Shown one piece after another: positions 53,046 to 63,528 of a stretch of 64,000 nt of DNA (position 1 is its first letter; every line of letters starts with the position of its first letter). The notes beneath the pieces are model-generated. The model made no database searches and was not told where the DNA came from. It worked only from the letters and a program-made list of their open reading frames with translations. This stretch comes from Collimonas sp. OK307 (lineage in GTDB: Bacteria; Pseudomonadota; Gammaproteobacteria; Burkholderiales; Burkholderiaceae_D). The stretch is from the NCBI RefSeq assembly GCF_900113705.1, contig NZ_FOQI01000001.1:372001-436000 (forward strand), in the 5' to 3' direction. A program made the position numbers and the translations under genes.

Positions 53046-54587
53046 TTATTGTTTGTATAAATCCGCAAACAAGGAACTGCAGCTGGCGCTGACCGCACCT
53101 TGCAAGACCATCTGCTTGGCGGCTTCGATATCCGGCGCAAAGAAGCGGTCCTTGTCGTAGAACCCGACCTTGTCACGCAAGCGCTGCTGCACTTGGGTCA
53201 ACAACGGTGAGGTGGCCAGCGGCTGATGGAAATCCACACCCTGTGCCGCCGCCAGCAATTCAATCGCGACGATGGTTGCGGTATTGTGCGCCATCTCATG
53301 CAGACGGCGACCGGCGTAGGTGGCCATGCTGACGTGGTCTTCCTGGTTAGCGGACGTCGGCAAACTGTCGACGCTGGCCGGATGCGCCATGGATTTGTTT
53401 TCCGAGGCCAGGGCCGCGGCGGTAACGTGGGCGATCATGAAACCGGAATTCAGGCCCGGCTCGTTCACCAGGAATGGCGGCAGGCCGGAAATCGATGAAT
53501 CGATCAGCAACGCGATGCGACGTTCGGACAAAGCGCCGATCTCGGCGATCGCCAACGCCAGCGTGTCAGCCGCAAACGCCACCGGCTCAGCGTGAAAATT
53601 ACCGCCGGAAATGACTTCGTCGTGCTCGGAATAAATCAAAGGATTGTCAGTCACGGCATTCGCCTCGATCAGCAGCGTGCGCGCGGCATTGCCGATCAGG
53701 TCGACGCAAGCGCCCATCACTTGCGGCTGGCAACGCAAGCTGTACGGATCTTGTACACGCTCATCGTTGACCAGATGCGATTGCCGGATCGCGCTGCCGC
53801 TCAATAGCTGGCGATAAATTTTCGCGCTGGCAATCTGTCCCGGCTGGCCGCGTACTTCATGCACGCGCGGGTCGAACGGTGCGTCGCTGCCGCGCGCAGC
53901 ATCCACTGCCAGGGCGCCGGTAACGGTCGCGGCTTCCAGTACGCGCTCTGCCAGGAACAAACCGTGCAGCGTCAATGCGGTTGAGACCTGGGTGCCGTTG
54001 ATCAACGCCAGACCCTCCTTCGAGGCCAGCACGATCGGCGTGATGCCGGCCTTGGCCAGCGCTTCCTTGGCATCCACCAGTTTGCCGTCGACCCGTACCT
54101 GGCCTTCGCCCATGATCGCCAGCGTCATATGCGACAACGGCGCCAGATCGCCGGATGCGCCGACTGAACCCTTGACCGGGATACAGGGCATGATGCCGGC
54201 GTTGTAGATCGCCAGCATGGTATCGATTACTTTGGCCCGGATACCGGAGAAGCCGCGCGAAAGGCTGCCGATTTTCATCGCCAGGACCAGGCGTACCGTC
54301 TCATCGGCCATCAATTCGCCGGTGCCGACCGAGTGCGACATGATCAGGTTACGTTGCAGCAGTTCCAGCTGATCATCCGGAATCCGGGTCTTGGCCAGTT
54401 TGCCGAAGCCGGTATTGATGCCATAGGCGGCATCGCCGCGCTCAACGATTCTGGCGACGGTAGCGGCCGAGGCATTGATTGCTTCGTAGGCGGACGGTGC
54501 CAGCTGGAGCGGCACGCCGTCGGCCCAAATACTGCGAATCTCTGCCAGAGAGATTTTTCCAGGTTGCAGAGTCAATAATGTTTTCAT
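53046..54587 (-). CDS. hutH: Histidine ammonia-lyase
   Basis: A 513-residue enzyme that removes ammonia from histidine to give urocanate. The MIO cofactor forms from A144-S145-G146 in [22 protein letters not shown] at 55-62 carries the catalytic Tyr, and [12 protein letters not shown] is also conserved. Length is normal. The start is ATG 54587; the upstream frame has no homology. 114 bp separate it from hutU, the widest gap inside the operon. Confidence 0.96.
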   Translation of the reverse strand: MKTLLTLQPGKISLAEIRSIWADGVPLQLAPSAYEAINASAATVARIVERGDAAYGINTGFGKLAKTRIPDDQLELLQRNLIMSHSVGTGELMADETVRLVLAMKIGSLSRGFSGIRAKVIDTMLAIYNAGIMPCIPVKGSVGASGDLAPLSHMTLAIMGEGQVRVDGKLVDAKEALAKAGITPIVLASKEGLALINGTQVSTALTLHGLFLAERVLEAATVTGALAVDAARGSDAPFDPRVHEVRGQPGQIASAKIYRQLLSGSAIRQSHLVNDERVQDPYSLRCQPQVMGACVDLIGNAARTLLIEANAVTDNPLIYSEHDEVISGGNFHAEPVAFAADTLALAIAEIGALSERRIALLIDSSISGLPPFLVNEPGLNSGFMIAHVTAAALASENKSMAHPASVDSLPTSANQEDHVSMATYAGRRLHEMAHNTATIVAIELLAAAQGVDFHQPLATSPLLTQVQQRLRDKVGFYDKDRFFAPDIEAAKQMVLQGAVSASCSSLFADLYKQ

Positions 54588-54701
54588 GATCACTTCTTTC
54601 AAAATAGTGCGAGGCAATAGTTAATTCAATTCATTCTATGGGTAAAGCAGCCATGGTGTTGCGCCCCGCTCGGAACACTACACCAATCGCCAACGCATTG
54701 A

Positions 54702-56402
54702 TCAGCGATTGATCATCGGCAGATTCAGGCCATGTTCTTTTGCAGTGGCGATTGCGATGTCATAACCGGCGTCGGCGTGGCGCATCACGCCCGAGGCGCA
54801 ATCGTTGACCAGTACTCGCGCCAGGCGCTCGGCCGCAGCGTCGGTACCGTCGGCCACAATCACCATGCCGGAATGCTGTGAGTAACCCATGCCAACGCCG
54901 CCGCCGTGGTGCAGGCTGACCCAGGTAGCGCCGCCGGCGGTATTCAGCAACGCGTTCAGCAACGGCCAGTCGCTGACGGCGTCGGTGCCGTCTTTCATCG
55001 ATTCCGTCTCGCGGTTAGGACTGGCTACCGAGCCGGTGTCGAGATGGTCGCGGCCGATCACGATAGGTGCTTTCAACTCGCCATTCCTGACCATCTCGTT
55101 GAACGCAAGGCCGGCGCGGTGGCGCTCACCCAGGCCGAGCCAGCAGATACGCGCCGGCAAACCCTGGAAGGCGATGCGTTCGCGCGCCATGTCGAGCCAG
55201 CGATGGGTGTGTTTATTTTCTGGAAACAGTTCTTTGATCTTGGCGTCGGTCTTGTAGATGTCTTCCGGATCGCCCGACAGCGCCACCCAGCGGAACGGTC
55301 CCTTGCCTTCGCAAAACAGCGGACGGATATAAGCCGGCACAAAACCGGGGAAATCGAAGGCGTTTTTAACGCCCATGTCAAACGCCACCTGGCGGATGTT
55401 ATTGCCGTAATCGACAGTCGGGATGCCCATGGCCTGGAAATCGAGCATGGCTTGCACGTGCACGGCACAGCTCTTGGCGGCGGCTTCGGTCAGTTCTGCA
55501 TGCTTGGTCTGGTCGCGCTGGGCAGCCTTCCACTGCGCTACGCTCCAGCCGCTCGGCAGATAGCCGTTGATAAGATCGTGTGCGGAAGTCTGGTCGGTTA
55601 CCAGGTCCGGCTTCAAACCACCGGCTTTGGCGCGGCGCACCAGTTCAGGCAGGATCTCGGCAGCGTTGCCCAGCAAGGCGATCGACACCGCTTCTTTGGC
55701 GGCGGTGTGCTGCTTGATCAGCGCGATGGCGTCGTCGATGTCCTTGGCCTGCTTGTCGACATAGCGGGTGCGCAGGCGGAAGTCGATACTGCTTTGCTGG
55801 CATTCGATGTTGAGCGATACCGCACCGGCCAGCGTCGCCGCCAGCGGCTGTGCGCCACCCATGCCGCCCAGGCCGGCGGTCAAGATCCACTTGCCGCCCA
55901 GATCGTTATTGAAATGCTGGCGGCCGGCTTCGACAAAAGTCTCGAAAGTGCCTTGCACGATGCCCTGGCTGCCGATGTAAATCCAGCTGCCGGCGGTCAT
56001 CTGGCCGTACATGAACAAGCCCTTGCGGTCGAGTTCGTTGAAATGTTCCCAATTGGCCCATTTCGGCACCAGGTTGGAATTGGCGATCAGCACGCGCGGC
56101 GCATTAGGATGGGTCTTGAACACGCCCACCGGCTTGCCGGATTGCACCAGCAGCGACTCGTCGTCGTTCAACTCTTTCAACGAGGCCAGTATCTGGTCGA
56201 AACAAGCCCAGTCGCGCGCGGCACGGCCGATGCCGCCGTACACCACCAGGTTTTTCGGGTCTTCAGCCACCTCAGGGTCGAGGTTGTTTTGCAGCATGCG
56301 GTAGGCGGCTTCGGTCAGCCAGTTCTTGCAGTTCAGCTGGCTGCCGCGCGGCGCACGGATCACACGAGTAGGATCGAAGCGAGGATCGAGATTGTTAGTC
56401 AT
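54702..56402 (-). CDS. hutU: Urocanate hydratase
   Basis: A 566-residue NAD-dependent enzyme, second step of the pathway (urocanate to imidazolone propionate). Conserved segments are [58 protein letters not shown] for [33 protein letters not shown] and [17 protein letters not shown]. Complete and of normal length. It is the first hut enzyme gene after the permease-usp pair. Confidence 0.97.
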   Translation of the reverse strand: MTNNLDPRFDPTRVIRAPRGSQLNCKNWLTEAAYRMLQNNLDPEVAEDPKNLVVYGGIGRAARDWACFDQILASLKELNDDESLLVQSGKPVGVFKTHPNAPRVLIANSNLVPKWANWEHFNELDRKGLFMYGQMTAGSWIYIGSQGIVQGTFETFVEAGRQHFNNDLGGKWILTAGLGGMGGAQPLAATLAGAVSLNIECQQSSIDFRLRTRYVDKQAKDIDDAIALIKQHTAAKEAVSIALLGNAAEILPELVRRAKAGGLKPDLVTDQTSAHDLINGYLPSGWSVAQWKAAQRDQTKHAELTEAAAKSCAVHVQAMLDFQAMGIPTVDYGNNIRQVAFDMGVKNAFDFPGFVPAYIRPLFCEGKGPFRWVALSGDPEDIYKTDAKIKELFPENKHTHRWLDMARERIAFQGLPARICWLGLGERHRAGLAFNEMVRNGELKAPIVIGRDHLDTGSVASPNRETESMKDGTDAVSDWPLLNALLNTAGGATWVSLHHGGGVGMGYSQHSGMVIVADGTDAAAERLARVLVNDCASGVMRHADAGYDIAIATAKEHGLNLPMINR

Positions 56403-56507
56403 GATAGTTTCCTTTTAATATATATATAAAGAGTAGACACATTGCGGCAATCCGCCGCTTGAATTTAAAACCCGTTTGAAATCCGTTGAAAGCCCGTTGC
56501 AAAACCG

Positions 56508-57392
56508 TTACGACGCCCGTGGCAGCACCATCACGGGTACCGGCGAAGCCTGGATAATCTTGTTAGCGTTAGAGCCCAGGAATACACGTTTGAGCACTCC
56601 CATCCGGCTTGATCCCAGGATCAGCATCTCGCCGGGTAACCAGTCGAAACTGCTGAGGGCTTCTTCCCAGGTTTCTTTCACAGTAACGGCGATCGCCACC
56701 GGCGGTTGCTGACGGGTCAGTTGTTTCTTCACCCGTTCGAGCGAGGCCAGCGCCTGTTCGCGCCAAGCCTCGGCCAGGCTTTCCTCGGCTTGATAGCCGA
56801 TCAGCGGCGGGTACATCTGGCGGTCTCGCACAGCAAAGCTGACCAGGCGCAACGGCGCCTCCATCGCGGTGGCGATGCCGAGCGCTTCGAGCACCGTGCC
56901 GCTGGCAGCCTCCAGCCCCGAATAGGCACAGGTGAATCGCCCTACTACTGCACTCGCGCTGGCGCTGTAGCCGCGTGGCGCGATGGCAATCGGCAGCTCG
57001 GAGCTGTGCATGATTTCACCGATCATGCCACCGATCGAGACACGTCCCTCAGGGCCGTTGCGCGCAGAACCGAGCACGATCAGATCGGCGTTTTCCTGTT
57101 TGGCGGCCTCCAGCAAACCGGCGCTGGCCGAAGCCGAGGCGAATTTGATGTAGCGCGCATTCGGCGTGGCGCCCAGCAAAGCCTGTGCCTTGTCGATGGC
57201 GGCTTGGGTATGCTGCGCCAGGAAGTTGCCGTACTCGACGTCGAGCCTGGCCAGCGACGGATGGCCCCAGGCTTCCGGCGCCACCACGCAGACCACCAGC
57301 GACCAGCCATGTGCACGAACCCAGGTTCGCGCCAAAGCCAGCGCTTCTTCACCCGCGGCGTCTGGCGTATAGCCAACCAAACAGGTTTGCAT
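56508..57392 (-). CDS. Universal stress protein with two Usp domains
   Basis: A 294-residue tandem Usp protein. The first domain ends near residue 145 with VLGSARNGPEGRVSIGG and SELPIAIAP. The second ends with ILGSSRMGVLKRVFLGSNANK and SPVPVMVLP. Both keep the G-x9-GS-like phosphate loop only in part, so ATP binding is uncertain. It lies between a permease (3-bp gap) and hutU. A Usp inside a hut operon is uncommon; it may serve the permease, as in other APC-Usp pairs. Confidence 0.9.
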   Translation of the reverse strand: MQTCLVGYTPDAAGEEALALARTWVRAHGWSLVVCVVAPEAWGHPSLARLDVEYGNFLAQHTQAAIDKAQALLGATPNARYIKFASASASAGLLEAAKQENADLIVLGSARNGPEGRVSIGGMIGEIMHSSELPIAIAPRGYSASASAVVGRFTCAYSGLEAASGTVLEALGIATAMEAPLRLVSFAVRDRQMYPPLIGYQAEESLAEAWREQALASLERVKKQLTRQQPPVAIAVTVKETWEEALSSFDWLPGEMLILGSSRMGVLKRVFLGSNANKIIQASPVPVMVLPRAS

Positions 57393-57395
57393 GAT

Positions 57396-58859
57396 TCAAA
57401 TCCTTTTTAAGGCAAGTTTAGAGTTATGGATGCCATACATGGCGTAGCCCAGCACCGTAAAGCCGATCCACGCGGCAAATATGGTGTAAGTCACATTGCT
57501 TAAGCCCACCACGATCCAGGCACAGGCAACCACGCTCAGACCCGGAATCACCCAAGGTCCGAAAGGCAAGGTGAACCCGCGCACCAGTTCGGGAGATTTA
57601 CGGCGCATGACCGTCACTCCGATAGAAACCAGGGCGAAAGCCACCAAGGTTCCCATGCTGACCATATCCCACAGATAGCTTGAATCCACGAATCCGGCAA
57701 TCAAACCCACCATGACCGACACGATCAATGTGTTCGCCACCGGCGACAGGGTTCGCGGGTGTATGGTTTGGAAAATCCTGGGAATCAAACCATCGCGGCC
57801 GATCACGAACAAGATACGGGTTTGACCGTAAATCAGTACCAAGGTCACGCTGAACACCGAAATAATGGCGCCGGCAGACAACAAAATGGCAGGCCATTTT
57901 TGCCCGGTAACGTTTTCCAGAATTGCTGACAAACCAGCCTCCTGTCCGATAAAGGCCGCCACCGGTTGCGCCCCCATGGCAGCCGTCGCCACCAGGATAT
58001 AGGCTGCCACCACAATCAGCAGCGCCAACATGATGCCTAACGGCACATTGCGCTTCGGGTTATCGGTTTCAGCACCGGCCGTAGCCACTGTATCGAGTCC
58101 GATGAACGAGAAGAAGATAGTGCCTGCGGCCGGAACAATCCCCATTCCCTTCTCGCCAGCATGTCCAAGCATCCCGTGCGGGTTGAAGGGAACAAAATTA
58201 TGGCTATTGAAAGCGGTGAACGCCATCACGGAAAAAAATACCAGGATGGCAATCTTGATGAGCACCATGATGCCATTGACCGTAGCCGATTCTTTGGCGC
58301 CGCGCAGCAGCAAAAGACAGCACATGCTGACTAGAATGATAGGCGGCAGATTGAAATTACCCCAATGCATTTCAAGGCCGTTCGCACCGCTCACCATTAA
58401 CGGGCTGCGCAAATGCAGCGGGATCGACCAGCCGATCGCGTGTTGCAAAAAATTATTTAAATACTCAGACCAGCCGATGGCCGTGGCGCTCGCAGCCAGT
58501 GCGTATTCAAGCAACAGGCAAGACCCTACGATATATGCTGGAAATTCGCCGACACTGACATAAGTATAGGAATAGGCAGAGCCGGAGGCCGGAATGAAGG
58601 ACGACAACTCGGCGTAGCACAGCGCCGTCAAGCCAGCCGCGATACTCGCAATCACAAAAGACCAGATCACCGCCGGCCCCGCCTTCGGTACCGCTTCGGC
58701 CATCGCAAAGAAAATACCGGTGCCGATGGTAGCGCCGACGCCCAGCATCACCAAAGAAAACAAGCCCAGGCTACGCTTCAGTTCGCCGCTGCCATGGTTT
58801 GTGCGCGCATCGTCGTTGATTGATTTTTTTCGTATCAGCGCGTTTAAAAATGCATTCAT
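57396..58859 (-). CDS. APC-family amino acid permease (probable histidine uptake)
   Basis: A 487-residue permease with 12 or more helices. LGVGATIGTGIFFAMAEAVPKAGPAV is the helix-1 substrate signature (GAxxGxGIF) of cationic amino acid transporters; FIPASGSAYSYTYVSVGE and FFSFIGLDTVATAGAETDNPKRNVP are also typical. The ATG at 58859 is set by AGGAG 5 bases upstream; the track beyond it has no homology. First gene of the hut operon, so histidine or urocanate is the likely substrate. Such permeases otherwise often take polyamines or cationic amino acids. Confidence 0.88.
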   Translation of the reverse strand: MNAFLNALIRKKSINDDARTNHGSGELKRSLGLFSLVMLGVGATIGTGIFFAMAEAVPKAGPAVIWSFVIASIAAGLTALCYAELSSFIPASGSAYSYTYVSVGEFPAYIVGSCLLLEYALAASATAIGWSEYLNNFLQHAIGWSIPLHLRSPLMVSGANGLEMHWGNFNLPPIILVSMCCLLLLRGAKESATVNGIMVLIKIAILVFFSVMAFTAFNSHNFVPFNPHGMLGHAGEKGMGIVPAAGTIFFSFIGLDTVATAGAETDNPKRNVPLGIMLALLIVVAAYILVATAAMGAQPVAAFIGQEAGLSAILENVTGQKWPAILLSAGAIISVFSVTLVLIYGQTRILFVIGRDGLIPRIFQTIHPRTLSPVANTLIVSVMVGLIAGFVDSSYLWDMVSMGTLVAFALVSIGVTVMRRKSPELVRGFTLPFGPWVIPGLSVVACAWIVVGLSNVTYTIFAAWIGFTVLGYAMYGIHNSKLALKRI

Positions 58860-59001
58860 TTTGTCTCCTGGAAGGATTTGGAACATGTGATTTTGTTATT
58901 TTTTTATCTGGCCGGGCACTGCGCCTTCCTAGCTAAGCATGCCCGCAAAAATCGACATGCCGATTATTTGATCATACAAATATAATCTTTATTAAGCTAA
59001 A

Positions 59002-59011
59002 TGTATATACA
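59002..59011. promoter_or_regulatory. Probable HutC operator between hut operon and hutC
   Basis: TGTATATACA is a perfect 10-bp palindrome, matching the core of known HutC sites. It lies in the 279-bp divergent gap, about 15 bp after a TATAAT (58981-58986) pointing to hutC, and 143 bp before the permease start. That place suits control of both transcripts with release by urocanate, as in other hut systems. Confidence 0.7.
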
Positions 59012-59138
59012 AATAGTACGTATGCTAAACTCATGTGTCAAGACAATCCAAGTTTTTTTCTTGGTCAGAACCCTGGGAAATGAGCGCCAATATGCCGCAA
59101 AAAAACAACAAATCACGGTCTTTACAGGACCGCACGCC

Positions 59139-59843
59139 ATGACGTCCGATACCCTCCCGGCCTTCCAGCGCATCAAGGCCTATGTATTGAGCCAGATCCA
59201 GGCCGGCATCTGGAAAGAAGGCGAAGCGATCCCGACCGAGGAAGCACTTGGGCGCGAATTCGGGGTGTCGCGGATGACAGTGAACCGCGCCATCCGCGAG
59301 CTCAGCGATGAGCAGATTGTGCTACGGGTACAAGGTTCCGGGACGTTTGTGGCGCAGCAAAAATACCAGTCCACACTGGTCGAAATCCGCAACATTGCAG
59401 AGGAAATTGCGGCACGCGGCCATGTGCACCGCAGCGAGCTGCAACAACTGGAACGCTGCAAAGCCGACGAAGCCCTGGCCCGCCAGTTCGGACTGCCGAC
59501 GCAGCAAAGCCTGTTCCATTCAGTGGTGGTGCACTTTGAGAACGCCTTGCCGATCCAGGTCGAAGACCGTTATGTCAACCCGGCAATCGCTGAAGATTAT
59601 CTGGCGCAGGACTTCACCAGTCAGACGCCAAATGCCTACCTGATGCGCGTGGCGCCGTTGCAAGGGGTGCGGTTTGCGATTGAAGCTTGCCTGCCGCCGG
59701 CTGAGATTGCGGAGCTGCTAGGCATGGCCGCGCAAGAGCCTTGCCTGGTACTCAAACGCCGCACCTTGTCGCAGGGGCAAGTGGCGTCGGTGGCGTCGTT
59801 ATGGCATCCGGCTTCACGTTATCAATTTACCGGCAGCTTTTGA
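59139..59843 (+). CDS. hutC: Histidine utilisation repressor HutC (GntR family)
   Basis: A 234-residue GntR/HutC regulator. The winged helix is PAFQRIKAYVLSQIQAGIWKEGEAIPTEEALGREFGVSRMTVNRAIRELS, followed by the wing IVLRVQGSGTFVA. The UTRA ligand domain (residues 85-230) includes LVEIRNIAEEIAARG, PIQVEDRYVNPAIAEDYL and CLVLKRRTLS. Urocanate is the known inducer of the family. Start at ATG 59139; an upstream in-frame extension would run through the operator. Divergent from the hut operon. Confidence 0.94.
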   Translation: MTSDTLPAFQRIKAYVLSQIQAGIWKEGEAIPTEEALGREFGVSRMTVNRAIRELSDEQIVLRVQGSGTFVAQQKYQSTLVEIRNIAEEIAARGHVHRSELQQLERCKADEALARQFGLPTQQSLFHSVVVHFENALPIQVEDRYVNPAIAEDYLAQDFTSQTPNAYLMRVAPLQGVRFAIEACLPPAEIAELLGMAAQEPCLVLKRRTLSQGQVASVASLWHPASRYQFTGSF

Positions 59844-59925
59844 TTTGCAACCCGGATTTTCCGCTCGGCAGCAGCAATGTTGTCGAAGCGGTAAAATTCA
59901 GATTCTGCAATTTCAAACTTCTTTC

Positions 59926-61425
59926 ATGTCGGCGCCCCCAACTTCAATCGACCCCAGCACCCCGCCCGCAAGCTGGGCTGATCTACTCTCCGGACGCAAT
60001 GCCTTACGTTCCATCACGCTGGCCGGCGGCATCGGCATGCACGCCACCAATGTATATATCGTCACCACCATCCTGCCATCGGTAGTCAAGGATATCGGCG
60101 GCCTGGAATACTATGCCTGGGCCACTTCATTGTTTGTGGTGGCCTCCATCATCGCCGCCGGCGTGGCTTCGCGGCTGGTCGAATGGATCGGCTATCGCCC
60201 CGCCTGCCTGTTGGCACTGCTGGTGTTTTCGCTGGGTTCCGCCGGCTGTGCGCTGGCGCCGCATATGGTCTGGCTGCTGGCGGCACGTACCGTGCAGGGC
60301 TTTGGCGGCGGGGTTCTGGTGGCGCTGTCTTATGCCATGATCCGGGTTGTGTTTGCGCCACCATTATGGTCGCGGGCAATGGCGTTGATGTCGGGCATGT
60401 GGGGGATTTCAACATTATCCGGCCCCGCCATCGGCGGCATGTTTGCGCAGGCCGGCAGCTGGCGTGGCGCGTTCTGGGCGCTGTTGCCGGCAGCTGTCGT
60501 GCTGGCGTTTCTGGTGCAGTTCACGCTGAAGGTGCCGGCAGAAACACGTTCTGAGGAAAAGCCGAACAGCATTCCAATTTTGAAAATATTGCTGCTGGCA
60601 GCGGCGGTATTGTCGGTCTCGGCGGCCAGCTTGTTCAGCAGCGCCATATTGAATGTCGGCGGCATCGTATTTGGGATTGCCTTGATCGGATTGATTGCCT
60701 GGCTGGAGCAGCGTGGTGGAACGCGCTTGCTGCCGAGCGGCGCATTTTCCTTGCGCAGCCGCATCGGCGCCCTGTACGCGACCATGATCCTGATGATCCT
60801 GGGATTGACCACTGAAATCTACGTGCCGTATTTCTTGCAAGTGATCCAGGGGCATTCACCGCTGCTGGCCGGCTATCTGACCGGCATCATGTCTTGCGGC
60901 TGGACTCTGGCGGCCCTGCTGTTTTCCAGTTACAGCGGTGCCCGTGCGAGGTTTGTCATGAAAGCCGGGCCGCTGGTAGTGATCGTTGCGCTGCTGGCCC
61001 TGTCGTTCATGCTGCCGTCAACCGCGGTGATGAACGACTACGGCCTGCTGCCCCTGTGCATCGCACTGGTACTGGTCGGCTTCGGCATAGGCATGGGCAT
61101 GCCGCATTTGATGGCGAAGATATTAAGCAGCGCGCATCCGGACGAAGGCAGTCTGGCGGCCTATTCACTCACCACCGTGCAACTGTTTGCCACCGCCATC
61201 GGCGCCGCCCTGGCAGGCATGGTGACATCGCTGGCCGGACTGGCCGATCCGGGCGGCTTGCCCGGTGCTGAAAATGCGGCACAATGGTTATTCATCTGCT
61301 TCGCAGCGGCGCCGACACTCGCGTTCTTCGCGGTGCGGCAAGCGTTGCGCTTTAATGCCCCGGTTGCAGCGACCGCAGTACCCGGCCTCGCGCGCAACGA
61401 ACAATTACAGGGACCTCAGTCATGA
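59926..61425 (+). CDS. MFS multidrug exporter, DHA2-like (14 helices)
   Basis: A 499-residue major facilitator with about 14 hydrophobic helices, as in DHA2 drug:proton antiporters. LVEWIGYRPACLLALLVFSLGSAGCAL is motif A, LLAARTVQGFGGGVLVALSYAMIR fits motif B, and SGPAIGGMFAQAGSWRGAFW is the antiporter motif C. Substrate unknown. The start at 59926 is the first ATG with matching sequence, and its ribosome site is weak. The stop overlaps the reductase gene (ATGA at 61422). Confidence 0.88.
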   Translation: MSAPPTSIDPSTPPASWADLLSGRNALRSITLAGGIGMHATNVYIVTTILPSVVKDIGGLEYYAWATSLFVVASIIAAGVASRLVEWIGYRPACLLALLVFSLGSAGCALAPHMVWLLAARTVQGFGGGVLVALSYAMIRVVFAPPLWSRAMALMSGMWGISTLSGPAIGGMFAQAGSWRGAFWALLPAAVVLAFLVQFTLKVPAETRSEEKPNSIPILKILLLAAAVLSVSAASLFSSAILNVGGIVFGIALIGLIAWLEQRGGTRLLPSGAFSLRSRIGALYATMILMILGLTTEIYVPYFLQVIQGHSPLLAGYLTGIMSCGWTLAALLFSSYSGARARFVMKAGPLVVIVALLALSFMLPSTAVMNDYGLLPLCIALVLVGFGIGMGMPHLMAKILSSAHPDEGSLAAYSLTTVQLFATAIGAALAGMVTSLAGLADPGGLPGAENAAQWLFICFAAAPTLAFFAVRQALRFNAPVAATAVPGLARNEQLQGPQS

Positions 61426-62225
61426 GCAGTACGCCTCCGAAAGCACCGGTTTCCCAACTCAAGGCCAGTACTGAAACCGTCACCAGCGTGCATTACTGGA
61501 CCGAGAAACTGCTGTCGTTCCGCAGTACGCGTCCGACCGGTTACCAGTTCACACCAGGCCAGTTTGCCCGGCTCGGCGTGGTGGCCGGCGATGAAACACT
61601 ATGGCGTGCCTACTCGGTCACTTCGGCGGTTACCGAAGACGAACTGGAATACTTCCTGGTGCAAGTCCCCGGCGGCCTGTTCACCGAACAGCTGAAAGAC
61701 CTGAAGCCAGGCGATCCGATCCTGGTTGAAAAATTCAGCTATGGTTTCATGACCGCGGACCGCTTTGTGGATGGCGAAGATTTGTGGATGCTGGCCACTG
61801 GAACCGGTCTTGGCCCGTTTATCTCGATCCTGCAAGACCCGGCGGTATGGAAAAAATTCCGCAACCTGATTCTGGTGCACTGCGTAAGAAATGCCGACGA
61901 GCTTGCCTATCAGGAGTTGCTGTCCAAACTGCACCTGCGGCCGGAACTGGCGGCCGGCGGCGCGCGCCTGCAACTGCTGCGCTCCACCACACGCGATACG
62001 CAATCACCTGATGCAGGCAATCTGCAAGGCCGCATCACGACCCTGCTGACTAGCGGTGAACTGGAAGCGGCGGCGGGCCTGCCTATCACGGTAGAAGCCT
62101 CGCGCATCATGATGTGCGGTAATCCGGAAATGATTACCGCAACCCGGGAGATTCTCTATGAGCGTGGCTTGCGCCCTTGCCGGCGGGCGGTGCCGGGCCA
62201 ATTCGTGACAGAAGATTATTGGTAA
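61422..62225 (+). CDS. fpr: Ferredoxin/flavodoxin-NADP+ reductase
   Basis: A 267-residue FAD enzyme. RAYSVTS is the FAD-binding motif (RxYS) near residues 67-73, GFMTADRFVDGEDLWMLATGTGLGPFISIL binds NADP, and the C-terminus ends in an aromatic residue after TEDYW, the stacking end typical of the subclass in beta- and gamma-proteobacteria. It moves electrons between NADPH and flavodoxin/ferredoxin, often in oxidative stress. The overlap with an exporter gene is unusual. Convergent with pstS, 6 bp away. Confidence 0.92.
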   Translation: MSSTPPKAPVSQLKASTETVTSVHYWTEKLLSFRSTRPTGYQFTPGQFARLGVVAGDETLWRAYSVTSAVTEDELEYFLVQVPGGLFTEQLKDLKPGDPILVEKFSYGFMTADRFVDGEDLWMLATGTGLGPFISILQDPAVWKKFRNLILVHCVRNADELAYQELLSKLHLRPELAAGGARLQLLRSTTRDTQSPDAGNLQGRITTLLTSGELEAAAGLPITVEASRIMMCGNPEMITATREILYERGLRPCRRAVPGQFVTEDYW

Positions 62226-62231
62226 CCGATA

Positions 62232-63275
62232 TTATTTGACGAAGATCGGTACTGACAGACGATTGCCTTTTGTATCGACGACGCTGGACATCTCGTGCAC
62301 TACGCGGGCCTGCACGCTATCCGGCAGGCGGATATAGTCCAGGCTGTTCGCCAATTCATCGCCTTCCATGAAGGCCCAGGTAAAAAATTGTATGACCGCG
62401 GCAGTACGTTCCGGCTGACCGGTAACACGCGGCACGTAGATGTAAGTGGCGCCGGTGATCGGCCAGCTTCCAGAGCCAGCTTTATCGGTCAGCATTTCCT
62501 CGAAATTCCCGGTATTTTTCCAGCCGCTGTTTGACAACGCCGACTTGAATGACAATGCATTCGGGTGAACGTATTGCCCGTCGCGGTTCTTGAGTTGCGC
62601 ATAGTTCAGGTTGCTTTCGACCACGTACGCATATTCTGCATAACCAATCGCACCCGGCGTTCTCTTCAACGTCGCCACCAGATCATTCGTGCCTTTGATG
62701 GCCTTTACATTGGCATGCCAGGCGATAGTGAAATTGCTGCCGTACTGCGTTTTCCATTCCGGATTGACGCGGCTGAGGTAGTCAGTGAGCGTAAAGGTTG
62801 TGCCGGATCCGTCGGCGCGCGCCAGTGGCTGGATGCGTAAATTAGGCAGCGCCAGCTTTGGATTTTCTTTGGTGATGGCAGCGTCGTTCCATTTTTCTAT
62901 CTTGCCGGAATAAATGCCGACAATAATGTCCGCGTTCAGATGCAACTCGCCATCCTTGATGCCCGGTAAATTCACAACCGGCACCACCCCCGAAATCACG
63001 GTAGGGAAATCCAGCAAATTGAATTTCTTGAGATCGGCGGTCGACATGGGGGCGTCGCTGGCGCCGAAATCGCTGGCATTTTCCTTAATTTTCTTGATGC
63101 CGCCGGAGGAACCGATGGCTTCATAGACCAGCTTGTTGCCGGTTTTCTTGGTATAAGCTTGTTGCCATTTCGCATATAGCGGCGCTGCTGCGGTAGAACC
63201 GGCGCCGGTGATATCGACGGCTTGGGCCGTGCTAAAACCGAGCACGCAGGAAAAAAGAACGATGTATTTCAACAT
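62232..63275 (-). CDS. pstS: Phosphate ABC transporter substrate-binding protein
   Basis: A 347-residue periplasmic phosphate receptor. A signal peptide (MLKYIVLFSCVLGFSTAQA) is followed by GAGSTAAAPLYAKW, EAIGSSGGIKKIKENASDFGASDAPM and RADGSGTTFTLTDYL, which carry the phosphate-binding Thr, Ser, Asp and Arg residues. The pstCAB genes are not next to it within the window, and no clear Pho box was found upstream, so control cannot be read here. Confidence 0.94.
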   Translation of the reverse strand: MLKYIVLFSCVLGFSTAQAVDITGAGSTAAAPLYAKWQQAYTKKTGNKLVYEAIGSSGGIKKIKENASDFGASDAPMSTADLKKFNLLDFPTVISGVVPVVNLPGIKDGELHLNADIIVGIYSGKIEKWNDAAITKENPKLALPNLRIQPLARADGSGTTFTLTDYLSRVNPEWKTQYGSNFTIAWHANVKAIKGTNDLVATLKRTPGAIGYAEYAYVVESNLNYAQLKNRDGQYVHPNALSFKSALSNSGWKNTGNFEEMLTDKAGSGSWPITGATYIYVPRVTGQPERTAAVIQFFTWAFMEGDELANSLDYIRLPDSVQARVVHEMSSVVDTKGNRLSVPIFVK

Positions 63276-63528
63276 TTTCGACCTATGGAGTTATTAATCA
63301 GGCAGCTAGTTGGCAAGTATCTAGCAAAATTGGCGGATGCAATTGTGCCACCAACCGCGGCTTTGTTGGCAGATGTCGGATAACGCCGGCAAAAAAGCAA
63401 CATGAGCAGCTGACCGACACCAACATTCCTGAGTGTGATAACGAACAGACGTCGGCCAACCCACGTTTTAGTCTTTAAGCTAGCGAGACCATATACGCGC
63501 TACACGCGTGTTTTCCCAGGAGAGCGAT

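Noticed and set aside
54906-56429. A 507-codon plus-strand ORF opposite hutU
   Set aside because: Antisense shadow of a complete urocanate hydratase; no ribosome site or recognisable domain.
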